A stretch of 64,000 nt of DNA from Bacteroidales bacterium (GTDB lineage: Bacteria > Bacteroidota > Bacteroidia > Bacteroidales > P3). The position numbers and the translations under genes are program-made. Position 1 is the first letter of the stretch, and the number at the start of each line of letters is the position of its first letter. This document shows positions 18,487-25,824 of this stretch, piece after piece. Below the pieces are notes generated by a model, which was given only the letters and a program-made list of their open reading frames with translations, was not told where the DNA came from and searched no databases. Location of the stretch: positions 16,131-80,130 of the forward strand of contig JAGCJW010000002.1 in the NCBI GenBank assembly GCA_017647785.1. Reading direction: 5' to 3'.

Positions 18487-18515
18487 TTGTAATTAAAATA
18501 TTTTTTTTATTTTTG
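18487..18515 (+). promoter_or_regulatory. Probable promoter of the ECF sigma gene
   Basis: TTG at 18487-18489, a 19-bp gap and TATTTTG at 18509-18515 (one base short of the -7 consensus) give a leader of about 160 bases before the ATG at 18678. I see no strong hairpin in that AT-rich leader. Confidence 0.4.
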
Positions 18516-18677
18516 CATCAAGAAATATTAGAAACAAAAATTATACGCCTATAGATAAGATTATTACTTTTTATAATTATTAGAAAACAAAAAAGATTTT
18601 TTAATTGTATTAATTGTTAATTAGGTATTCCTTATTATATAAAATAGGGGGTTCTTTTTATAAAAAAGTTTAATCTT

Positions 18678-19265
18678 ATGAAAACTATAGATAAAAGAAG
18701 TGACTATGAATTAGTTCAGGCGTATGTGTCAGGAGAAAAAAAGGTGTTTGATACCTTGGTTCGTCGTCATCAACAAAAACTTTATAATTACATCAATTCA
18801 GTTGTCAAAGATAAAGACGCTGCCGATGATATTTTTCAAGATACTTTCATAAAAGTTGTTAATGTATTAAGAGGTGGTACTTATAGGGAGGAAGGTAAGT
18901 TTCTTCAATGGATAATGCGAATTGCCCACAATCTCATTATAGATTATTTCCGCAAAGAGCAAAAAATTAAATATGTTCGCTCAAATGATGAAGTTGATGT
19001 TTTTGATATGCTAGGTAATTTTGAGGATTCACAAGAAACTCGTTTGATTAAGAAACAAATAGACAGGGATTTGAGAAATCTTGTGAAGCAATTGCCTGAG
19101 GAACAACGAAGAGTATTAATTATGCGTCATTATGCGGATATGTCGTTTAAGGAAATTGCAGAGCGTACAGGTGTTAGTATTAATACAGCTCTTGGTAGAA
19201 TGCGTTACGCTTTGTTGAATATTCGTAAAATGGCTGAGGAAAAATCTTTAATTTTAAGTATTTAA
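18678..19265 (+). CDS. ECF-type RNA polymerase sigma factor
   Basis: This 195-aa sigma-70 family factor has region 2 (about residues 25-95: DELV-like start, DIFQDTFIKV, then WIMRIAHNLIIDYFRK for -10 recognition) and region 4 (about 138-187: LPEEQRRVLIMRHYADMSFKEIAERTGVSINTALGRMRYAL helix-turn-helix). There is no adjacent classical anti-sigma gene with a membrane segment. The only neighbour candidate is a 55-aa ORF 68 bases downstream. The target regulon and signal are unknown. Confidence 0.93.
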   Translation: MKTIDKRSDYELVQAYVSGEKKVFDTLVRRHQQKLYNYINSVVKDKDAADDIFQDTFIKVVNVLRGGTYREEGKFLQWIMRIAHNLIIDYFRKEQKIKYVRSNDEVDVFDMLGNFEDSQETRLIKKQIDRDLRNLVKQLPEEQRRVLIMRHYADMSFKEIAERTGVSINTALGRMRYALLNIRKMAEEKSLILSI

Positions 19266-19333
19266 TTTTTTAGGGTTAAAACAATATCATAGGTTTGTTT
19301 TGCGTTTAGCTAGAAACAAAAGCAAAATTGCCT

Positions 19334-19501
19334 ATGATAGATTATTATATTTTTTCACAAATCCAAGACTGGGAACAAGATTTAGAACGTGAGGAAGAAA
19401 ATATTCGAGAAGAGATAATACAACACGTTATTGATTATTCAAGAGCACAATTGGTTTACAGTAAAACATTAGATGAAAACATTACAATCTGGCTTAACTA
19501 A
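19334..19501 (+). CDS. Small acidic ORF between sigma factor and DAHP synthase
   Basis: This 55-codon ORF reads MIDYYIFSQIQDWEQD..., strongly acidic in its middle (EREEENIREEI) and predicted helical, with no signal peptide. It begins 68 bases after the sigma factor and overlaps the start of the DAHP synthase gene by 29 bases in another frame. Translation is unproven. Its place behind an ECF sigma factor, its size and its charge allow an anti-sigma-like role, but this is only an inference. It may also serve as a translational-coupling leader for the next gene. Confidence 0.4.
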   Translation: MIDYYIFSQIQDWEQDLEREEENIREEIIQHVIDYSRAQLVYSKTLDENITIWLN

Positions 19502-20528
19502 TAAAATACTTATAGTTGGTCCATGTTCGGCAGAGAGTAAAGAACAGTTGAGACAAATTGCAAGTGGGTTATCAAAATTTAATCTAAATTATTTTCGTGC
19601 AGGCATTTGGAAACCTAGAACTATGCCTTCAAGTTTTGAGGGTGTGGGGAGTATTGGTTTGACTTGGCTTAAGGATATAAAAAAAGAGTATTCTTTAAAG
19701 GTTTGTTGTGAGGTTGCTAATCCAAATCATGTTGAACAATGTTTAAATGCGGGAATAGATGCATTGTGGATAGGAGCGCGAACTACAACAAATCCATTCT
19801 CTGTACAAGATATTGCAGATTCCTTAAAGGGAGAACAAATGCCTATTTTTGTTAAGAATCCTTTGAATCCCGATTTGAAACTATGGATAGGAGCAATAGA
19901 GAGATTGCAAAAGGCTGGTATAGAGAGTGTTTTTGCCGTTCATAGGGGGTTTTCTTTAACTGATAATGGGATATATAGACAAACTCCATTATGGCAAATA
20001 CCTATTGAATTAAAGCGTATATTTCCTGAAATTAAAATAATATCTGATTCATCTCATATTGCAGGGAAAAGAGAATTTGTTGCAAGTCTTTCTCAAACTG
20101 CCATGAATTTAGGACTTGATGGTTTGATGTTAGAGGTGCATAATCAACCTGATTTGGCAAAGACTGATTCTCAGCAACAATTGTCGTTGCAAGAGTTTGA
20201 GAATTTGATGAATAATCTCAATATAACCAATACAGATGAAAATTATTTGCCTGAAACAATAGAGGTTTTGAGAAATAAGATTGATAATATTGATAAAAAG
20301 ATAATAGAGTTATTGGGTGAAAGAATGGTTGTGTCAAATCAAATAGCTCAAGTGAAAAAGCGGTTGAATCTCTCTGTATTACAGGTGAATAGATGGAGTA
20401 AATTGTTGTCGGATAGAATGGTATATTCCAACAAGAAGCAATTGTCGGAAAATTTTACAAAAGAATTATTTGAATTAATACACAAAGAATCAGTGCGTAT
20501 TCAAGATGAAATTATAAAAAAAGAATAA
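19473..20528 (+). CDS. Bifunctional DAHP synthase / chorismate mutase
   Basis: This 351-aa fusion combines a type Ib (KDO8P-like) 3-deoxy-7-phosphoheptulonate synthase (about residues 1-245: VGPCSAES, FRAGIWKPRT, GARTTTNPFSVQ, VKNPLNPDL, DSSHIAGKR) with an AroQ-type chorismate mutase (about 255-345: LRNKIDNIDKKIIELLGERM, LFELIHKESVRIQ). It catalyses the first shikimate pathway step and the branch toward Phe/Tyr; the fusion usually gives feedback control. aroE of the same pathway is at about 24.4-25.1 kb. The gene overlaps a 55-codon ORF at its start. Confidence 0.94.
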   Translation: MKTLQSGLTNKILIVGPCSAESKEQLRQIASGLSKFNLNYFRAGIWKPRTMPSSFEGVGSIGLTWLKDIKKEYSLKVCCEVANPNHVEQCLNAGIDALWIGARTTTNPFSVQDIADSLKGEQMPIFVKNPLNPDLKLWIGAIERLQKAGIESVFAVHRGFSLTDNGIYRQTPLWQIPIELKRIFPEIKIISDSSHIAGKREFVASLSQTAMNLGLDGLMLEVHNQPDLAKTDSQQQLSLQEFENLMNNLNITNTDENYLPETIEVLRNKIDNIDKKIIELLGERMVVSNQIAQVKKRLNLSVLQVNRWSKLLSDRMVYSNKKQLSENFTKELFELIHKESVRIQDEIIKKE

Positions 20529-20546
20529 AAAAATAGGAGAAAACAC

Positions 20547-20576
20547 TTGTTATAAACAAAAAAATATGTACTTTTG
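20547..20576 (+). promoter_or_regulatory. Promoter of the small lipoprotein gene
   Basis: TTG at 20547-20549, a 19-bp spacer and TACTTTTG at 20569-20576 lie 41 bases before the ATG at 20618. It is a close match to the phylum consensus. Confidence 0.65.
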
Positions 20577-20617
20577 TAAAACGAAAAAAATTATTAACTT
20601 TTTTAAAAATAAACATC

Positions 20618-21040
20618 ATGAAATTAAGAAGATTATTTTTAGGAGCAGCTATCGTTGCATTGATGGCAGCTTGTGGAGGAAAAGCAACTGAAACTGCAAC
20701 TGAAACTGCAGTTGAAGCTACACCAGAAGTAGAAGCAGTAGAAGAAACTACTGAAGCTCCAGCTGAAGAAGCACCTGTTGCAGCAGCACCTGTAAAAGAA
20801 GAAAAGAAAGCTGATCCATGTGAGGCTAAAGTTAAAGCATTTGAAAAATTCGTTGATGAATTAGTATTAGCTCAAAAAAATAAAGCTAATTCAGCAAAAG
20901 ATTTAAAAGCTTTCTCTGAAATGTTAAAACAAGCTCCTGAACAAGAAGCTGCAGTTAAAGAATGTGTTGAAAACTCTGATTTCAAAACAAGAGTTCAAAA
21001 TGCAATCATGAAATGCAAACAAATCAGAAGCCAAAAATAA
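20618..21040 (+). CDS. Small lipoprotein with Thr/Glu/Ala/Pro-rich linker
   Basis: This 140-aa protein has a lipoprotein signal peptide (lipobox ending at C19 in ALMAACGG). A low-complexity T/E/A/P linker (about residues 22-65) is followed by a helical C-terminal domain (about 68-140) containing three cysteines (C68, C112, C132 approximately). It is probably tethered in the periplasm or at the outer membrane by the linker. No family is recognised. It is a single-gene unit with its own promoter and terminator, consistent with high expression. Confidence 0.75.
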   Translation: MKLRRLFLGAAIVALMAACGGKATETATETAVEATPEVEAVEETTEAPAEEAPVAAAPVKEEKKADPCEAKVKAFEKFVDELVLAQKNKANSAKDLKAFSEMLKQAPEQEAAVKECVENSDFKTRVQNAIMKCKQIRSQK

Positions 21041-21061
21041 TAAAAATCTGATTGAAAAATA

Positions 21062-21095
21062 AAAAAGGTTCGGAAAAACACCGAACCTTTTTTGT
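21062..21095. terminator. Bidirectional terminator
   Basis: A 12-bp stem (21062-21073 with 21081-21092) with a 7-nt loop has T-runs on both strands. It lies between the convergent lipoprotein and elbB genes. Confidence 0.85.
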
Positions 21096-21098
21096 TTC

Positions 21099-21746
21099 TT
21101 ATAATTTGCAAAGTTCCTCGACTAGATTGTCGGATCCTTCGAAAATTTCTGAGATATGTGTTGCTACCATATAAGCAGGGGTAGTAACAATTTTGTGTTT
21201 TACATCAACAGCTACTTCATTTGATTTACATATTTGGTGATTACATCCTAAGAAAATAGCGTCTTGTGCTGCAGGACAATCGTTTCCAAGTGTTAGTGTA
21301 GGATTTTCATCTCCAAGAACTTTGGCTAAAAGCATTGGTGCGATACATAAAGCGCCTATGGGTTTATTTGCAGAATATGTTTCAAGTATTGCCTTTTCTA
21401 CTTCTTGATTTACAGTTATGTCTTTTCCAACAAAGGCGTAGTTGCTTAGGTTTTGTGCAGCACCCATACCACCTGGTATTATTAAAGCATCATAATCTTC
21501 ATTTTTGTACATAGATAATGGTTTTATATTTCCTCTGCAAAGTCTTGAAGCTTCTAATAATATAGTGCGTTTTTCGCCATTAGCCTTTCCTTCTATGTGA
21601 TTGAATACATCAAACTCTCCATTAGGAGCAAAGCATTGGTATTCTATTCCTCTTTTGTCAATGGCTAATAAAACAGATAAGGTTTCGTGTGTTTCGCTTC
21701 CGTCTCTGTTTCCACAGCCTGCTAAAATTACTGCAATCTTTTTCAT
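21099..21746 (-). CDS. elbB: ElbB-type DJ-1/PfpI glyoxalase-like protein
   Basis: This 215-aa member of the DJ-1/PfpI superfamily starts KKIAVILAGCGNRDGSE-HE, as ElbB does. LIIPGGMGAAQNL and the nucleophile-elbow cysteine in GALCIAP are present. E. coli ElbB has glyoxalase activity in vitro and was linked genetically to isoprenoid synthesis; the physiological role is uncertain. It is the last gene of the panD operon, three bases after rfaE2. Confidence 0.9.
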   Translation of the reverse strand: MKKIAVILAGCGNRDGSETHETLSVLLAIDKRGIEYQCFAPNGEFDVFNHIEGKANGEKRTILLEASRLCRGNIKPLSMYKNEDYDALIIPGGMGAAQNLSNYAFVGKDITVNQEVEKAILETYSANKPIGALCIAPMLLAKVLGDENPTLTLGNDCPAAQDAIFLGCNHQICKSNEVAVDVKHKIVTTPAYMVATHISEIFEGSDNLVEELCKL

Positions 21747-21749
21747 AAT

Positions 21750-22244
21750 TTATCTTGATTTAAGTATTCTTTGTTCTATTGAGGTAGTGGAATACCCCTC
21801 TAAATAAGTAATTGTTTTTATTTCTCCACCTTTTTCGCATACGATGTCGTAGCCAACAATATCTTCTACTTTGTAATCAGCGCCTTTTACTAATACGTCA
21901 GGTTGTACTTTTTTGATTAGTTCATATGGAGTGTCTTCATTGAAAAGTATAACTGCATCTACAAAAGTTAAAGAGGCAAGTATGTGTAAGCGCGATTGTT
22001 CATCTTGAAGTGGACGATGTATTCCCTTTAATCTTTTTACGCTTTCATCTGTATTAACGCCTATTATTAGTTTATCACCCATGTCTTTGGCTTTTGCAAG
22101 GTAGTCAACGTGTCCAAGATGCAATAAATCAAAGCAACCATTCGTGAAAACTATTTTTTGATTATTTGTATTCCACTCAGCTAATATAGTTTCTAAGTTT
22201 TCAGAGTTTATTATTTTATTTTTAACTCTCTCTAATTCTGTCAT
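21750..22244 (-). CDS. rfaE2: D-glycero-beta-D-manno-heptose 1-phosphate adenylyltransferase
   Basis: This 164-aa stand-alone nucleotidyltransferase corresponds to the C-terminal half of HldE. It shows TNGCFDLLHLGHVDYL with the HxGH motif, GVNTDESVKRLKG, and the terminal EGYSTTSIEQRI segment typical of the family. It activates heptose for LPS inner-core synthesis. No heptose kinase half is present here; a GT9 heptosyltransferase-like gene is at 38.3 kb. It sits three bases after the flippase-like gene. Confidence 0.94.
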   Translation of the reverse strand: MTELERVKNKIINSENLETILAEWNTNNQKIVFTNGCFDLLHLGHVDYLAKAKDMGDKLIIGVNTDESVKRLKGIHRPLQDEQSRLHILASLTFVDAVILFNEDTPYELIKKVQPDVLVKGADYKVEDIVGYDIVCEKGGEIKTITYLEGYSTTSIEQRILKSR

Positions 22245-22247
22245 AAA

Positions 22248-23237
22248 TTATTGATTTTTAATAATTTTCTTTGAAGAGAAATATACGAAAGCAATCAAAC
22301 CCACAATGATTGTTCCAATTTGAGAACTTATCCAATTAAGCCAACCAACTACATATCCAATTGCTCTGCTGATGTCATAGTTTGCAAGAACTTCTGCAAA
22401 GATTGCTGGTTGCAAACCAATGCCACCTGGAGTTATCATCGGACCAAAAGCACCTATAACAGTAGTTGCGAGTGCTTGAATAATGTTTAAGCATTGAGTT
22501 TCTGCAAGACATTTGAAGCAAATAAAGGTTCCTGCTATCCATAATCCCCAAATTAATAGTGAATAAAAGATAAAAAGTAATGGATTTTTAAGTTTTAATA
22601 TACTTTTTATCCCTTCAAGAAATCCTATAAGTAAGTTCTTTATCTTATTGTAAGATTTATTATTTGTAATCTTTCTTTTGAATGCAAAAAATAATGCGAT
22701 GATTACTATCAAACACACAAAACCTATTATGGCTAATTGAAATAGACTATTAATATTAAGATTGAAATTTCTTTCAATATAGTTTAATAATAAATCTCTT
22801 TGGATAATGAGAGTGAAAAGAAGTAGAAAGGCAAAGATAAGCATATCTATCACTCTTTCTGTAACGATTGTGCCAAGTGATTTTTCTATTGGAATGTTAT
22901 CGCTTTTTTTCAGCATTGTACAACGCACAATCTCTCCAAGTCTTGGCACAGCAAGATTTGTAAGATAACCACTCATAACGGCAAGAAAACTATTTGTGCG
23001 AGATACTTTGCTGTTAAATGTTTCACTCATAAGCCTCCAACGTAAGGCTCTGATATAGTGGGAGAGAAGACTGATGATTACTGCAAAACCAAACCAAAAA
23101 TAATTAGTTTGTTTTAAAGATTGCCAAATCTGAACCCTTTCTTCATTACCAAGTTTTTGCCAAAACCAATAAATAAATGCGAAACCAAGGCAGATGAAGA
23201 AAAGAGTTTGGACTATATTTTTAAGTTTAGATTTCAA
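22248..23237 (-). CDS. Flippase-like membrane protein (LPG synthase TM-region family)
   Basis: This integral membrane protein is about 329 aa with eight or so helices and belongs to the UPF0104/AglD-MprF-N family; family signatures such as GEIVRCTMLKK and TERVIDML are visible, as is GGIGLQPAIFAEVL. The start is a choice: TTG at 23237, just after the panD stop, gives the usual length, whereas an ATG at 23318 or TTG at 23327 would overlap panD by 77-86 bases with an unconserved extension. Relatives are proposed to translocate or modify lipids. Location between panD and rfaE2 is common in the phylum. Confidence 0.82.
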   Translation of the reverse strand: MKSKLKNIVQTLFFICLGFAFIYWFWQKLGNEERVQIWQSLKQTNYFWFGFAVIISLLSHYIRALRWRLMSETFNSKVSRTNSFLAVMSGYLTNLAVPRLGEIVRCTMLKKSDNIPIEKSLGTIVTERVIDMLIFAFLLLFTLIIQRDLLLNYIERNFNLNINSLFQLAIIGFVCLIVIIALFFAFKRKITNNKSYNKIKNLLIGFLEGIKSILKLKNPLLFIFYSLLIWGLWIAGTFICFKCLAETQCLNIIQALATTVIGAFGPMITPGGIGLQPAIFAEVLANYDISRAIGYVVGWLNWISSQIGTIIVGLIAFVYFSSKKIIKNQ

Positions 23238-23241
23238 TATA

Positions 23242-23586
23242 TTAAACGACTTTGTTCTCTTGTGGGAAAATAACGGTTGGTTTCCAGCTTTTAGCTTCTT
23301 CAAAGTCCATAGTAGCATATGAAACAATAATAACTAAATCTCCTTTTTGCACTAATCGTGCAGCAGCTCCGTTAAGACATAGTGTTCCTGAACCTCTTTC
23401 TCCTTTTATTACATAGGTTTCAAAGCGTTCTCCGTTATTTATATTGTATATATGTACTCTTTCGTTTTCTATTATGTTAGCTGCATCCATCAAGTCTTCG
23501 TCAATAGTGATAGAACCTATATAATTTAAGTCAGCTTGTGTAACAACAGCTCTGTGTATTTTTGATTTTACAACTTCTATTTGCAT
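23242..23586 (-). CDS. panD: Aspartate 1-decarboxylase proenzyme
   Basis: This 114-aa pyruvoyl enzyme makes beta-alanine for pantothenate. The self-cleavage site G24-S25 is visible in LNYIGSIT, where Ser25 becomes the pyruvoyl group. K9 and the conserved [22 protein letters not shown] are also present. It heads the minus-strand operon panD, flippase-like, rfaE2, elbB. It supplies the PanC encoded at 9.3 kb. Confidence 0.97.
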   Translation of the reverse strand: MQIEVVKSKIHRAVVTQADLNYIGSITIDEDLMDAANIIENERVHIYNINNGERFETYVIKGERGSGTLCLNGAAARLVQKGDLVIIVSYATMDFEEAKSWKPTVIFPQENKVV

Positions 23587-23611
23587 TATCTTTTAGTATT
23601 TTTTCAATCTG

Positions 23612-23619
23612 CAAAGTTA
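23612..23619 (-). promoter_or_regulatory. -7 promoter element for panD
   Basis: TAACTTTG on the minus strand lies 25 bases before the panD ATG, between that ATG and array C. Confidence 0.6.
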
Positions 23620-23644
23620 TGAATTTATATTGAAAAAAATAATT

Positions 23645-23712
23645 CTTCGGTTTATTATTTTTATTCTTTGTTTTAGAAAATTGATTCTTTGATTTATTTT
23701 GTTAATTCTTAG
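23645..23712. repeat. Phased 21-bp CTTTG array C
   Basis: Units start at 23645 (CTTCG), 23666 (CTTTG), 23687 (CTTTG) and 23708 (CTTAG), all exactly 21 bp apart and all in one orientation. The core pair is perfect and the outer units differ by one base. The array lies directly behind the stop of the M50-like gene and slightly overlaps its last codons. Confidence 0.65.
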
Positions 23713-24380
23713 ATATAATTTTCTAAAAACACAAGTTTTAAAACCTTATAGATAACGAATGCGTTTACAAGGTTGAAAACAATTCCCCAAACGAATGCAG
23801 GGATTTTCGTAACCTTATGTAAAAGATTACAATCTCCACTTTTTTTAGCTTTAAAGAAAGATAGGTGAAGTATTGTAAAACAAGCTTTTGTGTTGTCTAT
23901 AAGTATTAATGTTGTATAGATGAATATTATAAGTTTTTCAATAGGAACAGAGGTTGGAAATAGTGTAAGAGCAAGATTGATACATGAAAAACATATTGTC
24001 CACACGAGCGCATATGTGTTTCTTATGTAGAATAATAAAATGAAAAATGAGTAGATTGTTATACCTATTATTAACCAATGAGTAAATCCCTTTGCAATGC
24101 AAAAAATGAAAAGTAAGGAAATTAAACTACAACCTATATAGCCAGCAAGTGAACTCAAAAATGTCCTGAATTTACTCTTACTTAAACTTATGCAACTGCC
24201 TTCTGTTGTTTCTTCAAATTTGATTTCTTTTACTTTATTTCCAAGTATTAAAGAAACCAACGCGTGAAAACTCTCATGAAAAAATGTATTTAGAGTATTT
24301 AACCAAACTCCAGGCTTTTTGGTGTAACTCAATATTATACATATTGTTACAATTATTATTTTGATTGCCATATTTCCCAT
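23709..24380 (-). CDS. M50B-like membrane metallopeptidase candidate
   Basis: This 223-aa membrane protein has HESFH at residues 35-39 (HExxH zinc motif) in a helix, followed by about five further hydrophobic segments. It resembles the peptidase M50B-like family (related to site-2 proteases), found in Bacteroidota and Firmicutes. A second metal ligand cannot be identified confidently; LFPTSVPIEK could be the remnant of the usual NPDG region, so activity is uncertain. It overlaps the end of aroE by 25 bases (ATG at 24380, alternative ATG at 24371) and is translationally linked to it. Confidence 0.7.
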   Translation of the reverse strand: MGNMAIKIIIVTICIILSYTKKPGVWLNTLNTFFHESFHALVSLILGNKVKEIKFEETTEGSCISLSKSKFRTFLSSLAGYIGCSLISLLFIFCIAKGFTHWLIIGITIYSFFILLFYIRNTYALVWTICFSCINLALTLFPTSVPIEKLIIFIYTTLILIDNTKACFTILHLSFFKAKKSGDCNLLHKVTKIPAFVWGIVFNLVNAFVIYKVLKLVFLENYI

Positions 24381-25126
24381 GCTTTTTCTGCTTGTTGATA
24401 CAACATTTGCGAGCCATCAATAGTTTTAGCTCCTCTTTTTTCACATTCTTTCATTAATAGAGTAGGTGATGGATTGTAGATTAAATCAAAAATTTGATGA
24501 GTAGAGTTGATTTTATTCAAATCTATATTCGGCATTTTATGTTCTAAACTATGCATTCCAATAGGTGAAGCATTGACAAAAAGAGCATTGTTGCAAAAAG
24601 TTTGATTCATTTCATCGTAAGAGATTTGCTCTTCCTTTGGATTGCGACTTACTATTTTTGAAGGAATGTTGTGTTTATCTAATATGTGTTTGATAGTTTT
24701 TGATACTCCACCGCTACCTAATATGTATGCGTTTTGAATTTTTGATAAACATAGTTGATTTAATAAACTATGTTCAAAACCATAAGCATCAGTATTATAT
24801 CCTTGTAGTTCAATATTAGAATTTTGTCTAATGATTTTCACGCAATTAACATTCCCACAAGCCTTTGCCGTTGAACTTAATTTGTCTAAATATTTTAATA
24901 TTTCTTGTTTGTAAGGCATAGTTACACAAAAGCCTTTTAAGTTTTTGTGTGAGTGAATTATCTCTTTGATTTCATCTATTTGCCTTATTTCAAAAAGGTG
25001 AAAAGAATAATCTAATCCTAATTCGATAAACTTTCTATCAAAATGTTTTTTTGAATAGGAGTGAGAAAGAGGAAATCCAATTAGTCCGAAGCTTTGATTT
25101 AAGCTTTTGTTTGTTTCTTTTTTGAT
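24356..25126 (-). CDS. aroE: Shikimate dehydrogenase without a canonical start codon
   Basis: The protein reduces 3-dehydroshikimate with NADPH. The full family sequence is encoded: GLIGFPLSHSYSKKHF (substrate motif), GFCVTMPYK, GNVNC, YNTDAYGF, GSGGVSK (Rossmann) and the C-terminal helix. The first ATG in frame (24919) lies inside the VTMPYK motif and would delete about 70 essential residues. Upstream to the in-frame stop at 25135-25133 there is no ATG, GTG or TTG. An ATC at 25126 would give a normal 256-aa protein. This region overlaps the end of dedA in its -1 frame, right after a slippery A-AAA-AAG. An unusual start, frameshifting or an assembly error are all possible. Confidence 0.8.
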   Translation of the reverse strand: MKKETNKSLNQSFGLIGFPLSHSYSKKHFDRKFIELGLDYSFHLFEIRQIDEIKEIIHSHKNLKGFCVTMPYKQEILKYLDKLSSTAKACGNVNCVKIIRQNSNIELQGYNTDAYGFEHSLLNQLCLSKIQNAYILGSGGVSKTIKHILDKHNIPSKIVSRNPKEEQISYDEMNQTFCNNALFVNASPIGMHSLEHKMPNIDLNKINSTHQIFDLIYNPSPTLLMKECEKRGAKTIDGSQMLYQQAEKAWEIWQSK

Positions 25127-25824
25127 AAGCCTTTATAGATTAGATAGATTACAAATAAAGCTCCTAATCCAAGTAGGATATAAGAAAGTTCATGACTATA
25201 TTTGTCAATTAAGTCTTTGTTTCCGTGTCCTATGTATCCCAAAACAGCAAGCATTATATTCCAAATGAAAGCTCCAAGTGCAGTGAAAGAAACAAAACTA
25301 ATAAGATTCATCTTTGCCAATCCGGCAGGTATAGATATAAGTTGGCGAATGCCAGGCACTAATCTACCAATGAATGTTGAGCTTTTGCCGTGTTTGTCGA
25401 AGTATTTTTCTGCTTTTTCTACTTTTTCCTTGCTCAAAAGACACATTTTGCCAAAACGAGTCTCTACAAACTTATAAATTATTGGGCGTCCAAGCCATAA
25501 AGCCAAGAAATAATTTATCAAAGCACCAATTATAGCACCAATAGTTGCGAAAACAACAACCAAAACTATATTCATATCGCTATCTTCTTCCAAGGATTTG
25601 TAGGCAGCAGGAGGAACAACTACCTCTGATGGAAAAGGAATAAAACTACTTTCAATAGTCATAAGCAAAGTTACAGTTCCGTAGTTCATGTTATCCATAT
25701 ACCATGAGGTAACATTTTCTATTATGTTTTTGTTATCTGTTTGATTTTCGTTTTGAGCCGTTGCACTAAAACTTATACATGCAAAAACTATACTTAAAAC
25801 AAAGATTTTAATGTTATTCTTCAT
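25099..25824 (-). CDS. DedA family membrane protein
   Basis: This 241-aa DedA/VTT protein is thought to act in lipid carrier (undecaprenyl phosphate or phospholipid) translocation and membrane homeostasis. Visible motifs are ESSFIPFPSEVVVPPA, GxxxG-rich helices, the FGRLVPG-like stretch FIGRLVPGIRQLISIPAGL, and two C-terminal helices. Unusually it begins with a Bacteroidota-style cleavable signal peptide (ATAQ) before the first DedA helix. It overlaps the TPR gene upstream by 11 bases. Its last codons contain A-AAA-AAG at 25122-25116, and aroE continues in the -1 frame. Confidence 0.9.
   Translation of the reverse strand: MKNNIKIFVLSIVFACISFSATAQNENQTDNKNIIENVTSWYMDNMNYGTVTLLMTIESSFIPFPSEVVVPPAAYKSLEEDSDMNIVLVVVFATIGAIIGALINYFLALWLGRPIIYKFVETRFGKMCLLSKEKVEKAEKYFDKHGKSSTFIGRLVPGIRQLISIPAGLAKMNLISFVSFTALGAFIWNIMLAVLGYIGHGNKDLIDKYSHELSYILLGLGALFVIYLIYKGLSKKKQTKA

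Noticed and set aside
22248..23327. Longer form of the flippase-like gene starting inside panD
   Set aside because: The extra ~30 residues are the panD sequence in another frame and are not membrane-protein-like; TTG 23237 gives the family length.
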